NCBI GenBank assembly: GCA_964586145.1
Contig: CAZPHH010000007.1
Span: 1-64,000 of the forward strand
Origin: JAFGJQ01 sp964586145
GTDB lineage: Bacteria; Planctomycetota; Phycisphaerae; UBA1845
Length of the DNA stretch: 64,000 bases
Direction: 5' to 3'
Part shown: piece after piece, positions 59,911 through 64,000 of the stretch
Numbering within the stretch: the first letter of the stretch is position 1
Layout of the letters: the number at the start of each line of letters is the position of its first letter
Made by a program: the position numbers and the translations under genes
The notes under the pieces: generated by a model
What the model was told of the DNA's origin: nothing
Databases searched by the model: none
What the model saw: only the letters and a program-made list of their open reading frames with translations

Positions 59911-60798
59911 ATGGCCGAGCGAAAAACGGCATCCCAGGCAGACCCCGCTTCCGCCGAGATCCTGGCACTCGGTGAGGAACTCCGTGCCGCGATCGGCACC
60001 GTTCAGCAGCAGATGAAGGCCCGGTCCGACATCGTGACCCGGATCGATCAAGAGCTGCGTACCCGCAACGAGTCGATCGAGCAGCAGTGGCAGAAGCTGC
60101 AGGAGGTCCAGGCCTCCCTGGAGCGTGCACAGGCCAACCACAGCAACGAGTCGGACGCCCGTCAGCGAGGGATCGAGCAGCGCGAGCAGGACTGCGCGGC
60201 CCGCCAGGCAAAGCTGGATGAACTGGCGTGTGAACTCGAGTCGCGTCAGAAAAACGTGGACGATCTGGAGAAGTCCCTGCAGAGCGCCCGAGACGATCTG
60301 ACGCGTGAGCGAGAAGAGCTGGAGGGCGTCCGGGCGGAGAAGGAATCGCTGGAACGAACCCGGAACCAGGTGGAAACCCAGGCGCAGGACGTCGCCCGGC
60401 TGGAAGCCGAGTTGACCGCGGCCGTGACGGAACTGGAAGCCCGAAACCGGGAGTTCGACGAGCGGGAGCGGGAACTGGCCGATGCCGAGGCCCGAATCGC
60501 CTCCCAGCGGCGTGAGCTGGACGAGGCCCGCGAAGGCATCGCCACGCTCCAGGATCAGTTGGAGCGGGAACGCCGGGAAGTGAGCGCCCAGCGGACGGAA
60601 CTGGCCGAGCGCCTCGGCGTGCCGCCGCCGGAGCCCGTGCAACCGGCCAAGCCGATCGTGGCGGCGCCGCCCGCGCCGGCGCCCGACCCGGCCGCCCCGG
60701 CAGCGGTGCCGGAGCCGCCGAAGGAATCGGGCGGACTGGTGGACCGGTTCCGCAAGCTGCGGCGTGATGCCAAGCGTCGTGCGATTGGGGGAATGTAA
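59911..60798 (+). CDS. Coiled-coil protein heading the FGE/GTPase operon
   Basis: 295 residues; GAAAGGTG precedes the ATG. Residues about 20-235 are continuous coiled coil (IDQELRTRNESIEQQWQKLQ..., LAERLGVP end). A Pro/Ala linker follows (about 238-270), then a basic amphipathic end, GGLVDRFRKLRRDAKRRAIGGM. It is cytoplasmic by lack of signal. It is 19 bases upstream of the FGE-fold gene, so it is very likely co-transcribed with it. It may scaffold the downstream proteins; that role is inferred. Confidence 0.85.
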   Translation: MAERKTASQADPASAEILALGEELRAAIGTVQQQMKARSDIVTRIDQELRTRNESIEQQWQKLQEVQASLERAQANHSNESDARQRGIEQREQDCAARQAKLDELACELESRQKNVDDLEKSLQSARDDLTREREELEGVRAEKESLERTRNQVETQAQDVARLEAELTAAVTELEARNREFDERERELADAEARIASQRRELDEAREGIATLQDQLERERREVSAQRTELAERLGVPPPEPVQPAKPIVAAPPAPAPDPAAPAAVPEPPKESGGLVDRFRKLRRDAKRRAIGGM

Positions 60799-60817
60799 TC
60801 GGGAAAGTGAGCCAGAG

Positions 60818-61834
60818 ATGGCACTGAACCTCTTCTCCAGAAAACGACGCCCGTCCGGCGATGGTGAAGCCGGGGCGGCGGCCGGTGCGCCGGCTGCGGC
60901 CGAGCGGGCCTACGAGCCCGCGCCGGCGGAGCCGCCGCAGCGGGACCCGCTGAAGCGCCTGTGGCAGCAGGAGCGGTTCGGGCTGATCCTGCGGCAGGCG
61001 GACAAGTGGCGGACCCACCCGGGCGGGGATGCCGTTCTGCAGGCGGCCGCGAACCTTCTGGAAGAACGGATGGCGCTGGTGCCGGACGGCACGGTCAGCC
61101 TGCCCACGACCCTGAGTGACGAGCCGGGAACGCCCGAGATCGATCTGTCCGTGGACTCGTTTCTGATCGCGGTCACGCCAGTGACCAACGCACAGTTTCA
61201 GCGGTTCGTGGATTCCGACGCGTACGACGAGCTCGAGCTGTGGCCCAAGGACATCTGGCCGCACCTGATCGAGTTCCACGACCAGACCGGCGCGCCCGGT
61301 CCGCGCTATTGGCGCGGCGGGCGGCACGATCATCGGCTGGCCGCCCACCCGGTCGTCGGCCTGAGCTGGTTCGAGGCGAGGGCGTATGCACTGTGGTGCG
61401 GCCTGCGGCTGCCCACGGAGGCGGAATGGCAGATGGCGGCAAGCTGGCACATTCGCAGCTCCGCGAACATCTACCGTCGGTTCCCGTGGGGCGATGCCAT
61501 GGACCGCGACCGGTGCAATCTCTGGATTTCCGGCATCGGCGAGACGGTGCCGGTGGACGCCTACCCGCAGGGCGCCGCGCCGAACAACGTGCTGCAGCTC
61601 GTGGGGAACACCTGGGAGTGGAACAGCTCGGACTTTGAGGTGACGGACGCCGACGGCCGGCCCGTACTGGGTGAGATGCCCATGAAGGGCCTGCGCGGCG
61701 GGGCGTTTGACACGTATTTCGAGAACCAGGCGACGAGCACGTTTCGGACGGGCCTGATTGCCTTGGCCCGCTCGCACAACGTCGGTTTCCGGTGCGCGAT
61801 GGACCTGAAGGACGCCACCTGGCTGCAGGGGTAG
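60818..61834 (+). CDS. FGE/SUMF1-fold protein without catalytic cysteines
   Basis: 338 residues. A basic start (MALNLFSRKRRPSG) and linker lead to about 60 helical residues, then a formylglycine-generating-enzyme fold from about residue 80: DSFLIAVTPVTNAQFQRFVD, HPVVGLSWFEARAYALWCGLRLPTEAEWQMAA, RFPWGD, NVLQLVGNTWEWNSS, and the C-terminal ARSHNVGFRCAM. In true FGE the last region reads CYRYRCAARS with two copper-binding cysteines. Here the aligned stretch is FRTGLIALARS, so both are gone. It therefore probably binds a ligand or protein and does not oxidise cysteine. It sits between a coiled-coil gene and a GTPase gene on the same strand. Confidence 0.85.
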   Translation: MALNLFSRKRRPSGDGEAGAAAGAPAAAERAYEPAPAEPPQRDPLKRLWQQERFGLILRQADKWRTHPGGDAVLQAAANLLEERMALVPDGTVSLPTTLSDEPGTPEIDLSVDSFLIAVTPVTNAQFQRFVDSDAYDELELWPKDIWPHLIEFHDQTGAPGPRYWRGGRHDHRLAAHPVVGLSWFEARAYALWCGLRLPTEAEWQMAASWHIRSSANIYRRFPWGDAMDRDRCNLWISGIGETVPVDAYPQGAAPNNVLQLVGNTWEWNSSDFEVTDADGRPVLGEMPMKGLRGGAFDTYFENQATSTFRTGLIALARSHNVGFRCAMDLKDATWLQG

Positions 61835-61862
61835 CCGCAGCGGCGGAGCGAATCGTGATTTC

Positions 61863-62738
61863 ATGAGTTCAGCCCTGGCGGAACGCATTCACTACTGCCT
61901 CATCTGCGAGGCGAAGAACGACCCGGAGGCGGTGCTCTGCTCCGAGTGCTCGGCCCCCATGGCGCTCATTCAGGAGGCGGTGCAGCAGGACCGCGAACCC
62001 TGCATCGTGAGCGTCATCGGTGACACGAACGTCGGGAAGACGGTGTACCTGGGCTTCTTGCTCGACATGCTGTCCAAGCGCGCGGGAGACTTTGAGGCCA
62101 TTCCGAAGGGGGCATACTCCGTCAATCTCCAGCAGGCGGTCATCAGCTACCTGTCGCGTCGGGGCTTCCCGCCCAAGACGCCGAGCGAAGTGGACCTGTG
62201 GAACTGGGCGTATTACCAGGTCGTGCAGCGGCGGGGCGGCACGAACTGGTTCGACCTGGTCATGCCGGACATGGCGGGCGAGGCCCTGGCGGCCGAGGTG
62301 GACAACCCCAAGTCGTTCCAGGTCATCCACAATCTGCTCGCCAAGAGCGAGGGGTGCATCGTGCTCATCGATGCGGCGGTGGCCAGCACGGGCTCGCCGC
62401 AACCGGACTTCTTCGGCCTCAAGCTGATGAGCTACGTGGACGACATGTTCGCGGTCAAGCGGGGCGACAAGATTGACGTTCCGGTGGCCGTCGTACTCTG
62501 CAAGGCGGATTATTGTCCGGAAAGCTTCGACAATCCGGCCAAGTTCGCCCAGACCAACCTGAACCGCACGTGGAACATCTGCGAGGCCCGCTTCCAGAAC
62601 GTGCGGTTCTTCGCGGCCTCGGTGGTGGGCTCTCTGGCCTACGGGACGGATGAGGACGGAAACATCGTGTCGGTGCCGCTCCACTGCGCGCCGCGCGGCA
62701 TCCTGGAGCCGTTTCAGTGGATTCTCAGCCGACTGTGA
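61863..62738 (+). CDS. Zinc-ribbon P-loop GTPase (TRAFAC-like)
   Basis: 291 residues. The N-terminus has a zinc ribbon, CLIC (12-15) and CSEC (26-29). A GTPase domain follows: G1 GDTNVGKT (53-60), G3 DMAG (136-139) and a G4-like VVLCKADYC in place of NKxD. The VYLGFLLDMLSKRAG helix after the P-loop and the absence of a clear switch-I threonine resemble the GTPases of predicted conflict systems. The stop overlaps the next start (TGATG), so the GTPase and the GAP1-like protein are translationally coupled and very probably partners. Confidence 0.82.
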   Translation: MSSALAERIHYCLICEAKNDPEAVLCSECSAPMALIQEAVQQDREPCIVSVIGDTNVGKTVYLGFLLDMLSKRAGDFEAIPKGAYSVNLQQAVISYLSRRGFPPKTPSEVDLWNWAYYQVVQRRGGTNWFDLVMPDMAGEALAAEVDNPKSFQVIHNLLAKSEGCIVLIDAAVASTGSPQPDFFGLKLMSYVDDMFAVKRGDKIDVPVAVVLCKADYCPESFDNPAKFAQTNLNRTWNICEARFQNVRFFAASVVGSLAYGTDEDGNIVSVPLHCAPRGILEPFQWILSRL

Positions 62739-64000
62739 TGGAGGCCCCGGCCGGTGCGGCCGCGGCATCCGCCACCGTCACCTGCGATCAGGCCGTGTTC
62801 TCCTCGGTCCGCACGCCGACCGGGCAGGGATACCGCATCATCGCGGCCAGCAAGGGGCTGACCCCGGAAGAGAAGCGGGACATCACCACCCGCAGCCCGT
62901 CGCACGGCGGGCTCTGTGACGAGGGCCCGGATGCGTCGGCGGTTGCGTTCTATCGACTGAGCACCGGGCGACTGGCCCTTTCCTACAGTTGCGACGCCGG
63001 GGCGGAGCACACCGGCCGCGGCGTGCGGCGGATCTACACGCACATCACTGTGATCGCGGAGGCGGACTTCGCGCGGTTCGGCTACAACCCGTCCAATGTG
63101 CTGATGGCCGTCGATGCGTGTGGGGCGCTCCAGGTGCAGCTTCAGCCGCCGCACATCCTGAATGAACTGGTACTGACGCCGTCGAACCGGACGGACGCCG
63201 AGCGGGCGGCGGCGGCCGCGGAACGCTGCGGTGCGCCGTGGGTGGTGTACGCCTTGTCTCTGGTCCTGAGCAAACAGCGAGTGGTGACGGGCGGCACGTT
63301 TGATCCGGGCGACTGGATCGAGGCGGTTTTGTTCGGCGTGCCCGGGCCGCTGCGGGCCGAGGTCTCGTTCTCCGCGGGGCTGCGGTACACGGTGGGGCGG
63401 CCGTACGGCCTCAGCGCGGTGAACGGGGACCTGCAGAAAGCCCGACGCCTCGTGCGCGGGCAGAAGGTGACGTACCTGGAGCCGGAATCCCAGCCCGCCA
63501 CGCCGGCTCGAAAGGACTCAGCCTGGCTGCAGATGGTGGAAAACCACTATCGGGACGGGCGATGCAAGGCGCTGGCCGACATCACGTCGCAGGCGATTCC
63601 GGACTGCTCGGTGGCCGCGCTGGACCGGATCGCGGCCCTCGCCCTGGACGCCGAAACTGCGGCGTCGGCGCGAACGGCCGACGTGCTGAGACTGGCCGAG
63701 GATCGTGCGGACCTTGCGACGGTGAATTCCTTTGAGGCGGCCCTGCTGGACAAGCTGCACATCGCGATTCAGAAGCACCTGCACGATCGTCTCCGCCACG
63801 AGTGCGACGTGCAGCCGTTTCTGTCTGACCTCACCCGGCTGCTGCAGCAGTCACGCCGGGCGGCGGACATCGTGCTCCCGGCCGTTCGGCTGGCGATTCA
63901 GCGTCTGGCCACGGCGGCCCCGCACCGGGCGGCCGCGTTTGCCCTGGAGGCCGTGGCCGCCTGCCGTGATGCGGATCACGTCGCAAGCCTCGTCCCCTGC
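62738..64000 (+). CDS. GAP1-like GTPase-associated protein (3' end beyond window)
   Basis: The frame from ATG 62738 stays open to base 64000, 421 codons without a stop, so the gene is incomplete here. The N-terminus reads QAVFSSVRTPTGQGYRIIA then SKGLTPEEKRDITTRSPSHGG, followed by VAFYRLSTGRLALSYSCDAG and YTHITVI. I take this as the N-terminal domain of GTPase-associated protein 1 (GAP1), described for NTP-dependent conflict systems; this is from memory and not checked. The later part is helical and repetitive (LRLAEDRADLATVNSFEAAL..., AAPHRAAAFALEAVAAC). It is coupled to the GTPase gene by a one-base overlap. Confidence 0.72.
   Translation, partial: MEAPAGAAAASATVTCDQAVFSSVRTPTGQGYRIIAASKGLTPEEKRDITTRSPSHGGLCDEGPDASAVAFYRLSTGRLALSYSCDAGAEHTGRGVRRIYTHITVIAEADFARFGYNPSNVLMAVDACGALQVQLQPPHILNELVLTPSNRTDAERAAAAAERCGAPWVVYALSLVLSKQRVVTGGTFDPGDWIEAVLFGVPGPLRAEVSFSAGLRYTVGRPYGLSAVNGDLQKARRLVRGQKVTYLEPESQPATPARKDSAWLQMVENHYRDGRCKALADITSQAIPDCSVAALDRIAALALDAETAASARTADVLRLAEDRADLATVNSFEAALLDKLHIAIQKHLHDRLRHECDVQPFLSDLTRLLQQSRRAADIVLPAVRLAIQRLATAAPHRAAAFALEAVAACRDADHVASLVPC

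Overview
The window is a 64-kb, GC-rich, densely coded bacterial scaffold with one 100-base run of N (2641-2740), so it is probably a draft or metagenome-derived assembly. Several features point to the Planctomycetota. There are small membrane proteins headed by a CGYNLRGL...CPECG zinc ribbon, a sialidase-like protein ending in a dockerin-type tail, futalosine-pathway menaquinone synthesis (mqnE), lipid A and Kdo genes (lpxK, kdsA, a heptosyltransferase), a V-type ATPase of the chlamydia/spirochaete gene order, and many secreted sugar-active enzymes. Class and genus cannot be fixed from sequence reading alone. No rRNA, tRNA or CRISPR array was recognised.

Layout. 0-6.5 kb (minus strand): typA, a zinc-ribbon membrane protein cut by the N gap, a secreted BNR/dockerin protein, a second zinc-ribbon membrane protein, lysA. 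6.6-12.4 kb (plus): rnhA, a PqqD-like/Memo fusion, then an envelope operon of lpxK, a conserved unknown, a GmhB-like phosphatase with a membrane tail, and a heptosyltransferase. 12.5-20.4 kb: a double-SIS protein of the MurQ/GCKR type, an amidase fused to a serine beta-lactamase fold, a sodium/solute symporter and two lipoproteins. 20.7-36.0 kb: a secreted-protein and glycan island holding a PHP-domain protein, a degenerate amidase fused to NlpC/P60, a GH99/DUF5010-like protein, two lipoproteins, a GH172 enzyme, an FGGY pentulokinase and a GH2+PA14 enzyme. 36.2-36.5 kb: a mirror-symmetric array of eight hairpins. 36.7-39.4 kb (minus): mqnE and rpsA. 40.4-47.9 kb: the complete seven-gene V-ATPase operon E-DUF2764-A-B-D-I-K, whose K subunit keeps the sodium-ligand residues. 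48.1-54.7 kb: a response regulator, an FTCD-like cyclodeaminase, palindromic repeats with two tiny ORFs behind perfect Shine-Dalgarno sequences, a radical SAM protein, rmuC, a uvrC lacking its HhH domain, and kdsA. 55-64 kb: a TPR protein, a very long coiled-coil protein, and a plus-strand operon of a coiled-coil protein, a SUMF1/FGE-fold protein without its catalytic cysteines, a zinc-ribbon P-loop GTPase and a GAP1-like protein that runs off the window.

The best candidate for an undescribed system is this last block (about 56.5-64 kb). It pairs a zinc-ribbon GTPase with a GAP1-like partner, as in predicted NTP-dependent conflict systems, plus an apparently non-catalytic FGE fold and two coiled-coil proteins. 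Other notable points are the two micro-ORFs at 49.6-49.8 kb, the amidase/beta-lactamase fusion, and promoters placed so that transcription would start at or within a few bases of the ATG (lysA, rnhA, the Memo gene, a small lipoprotein gene, uvrC).
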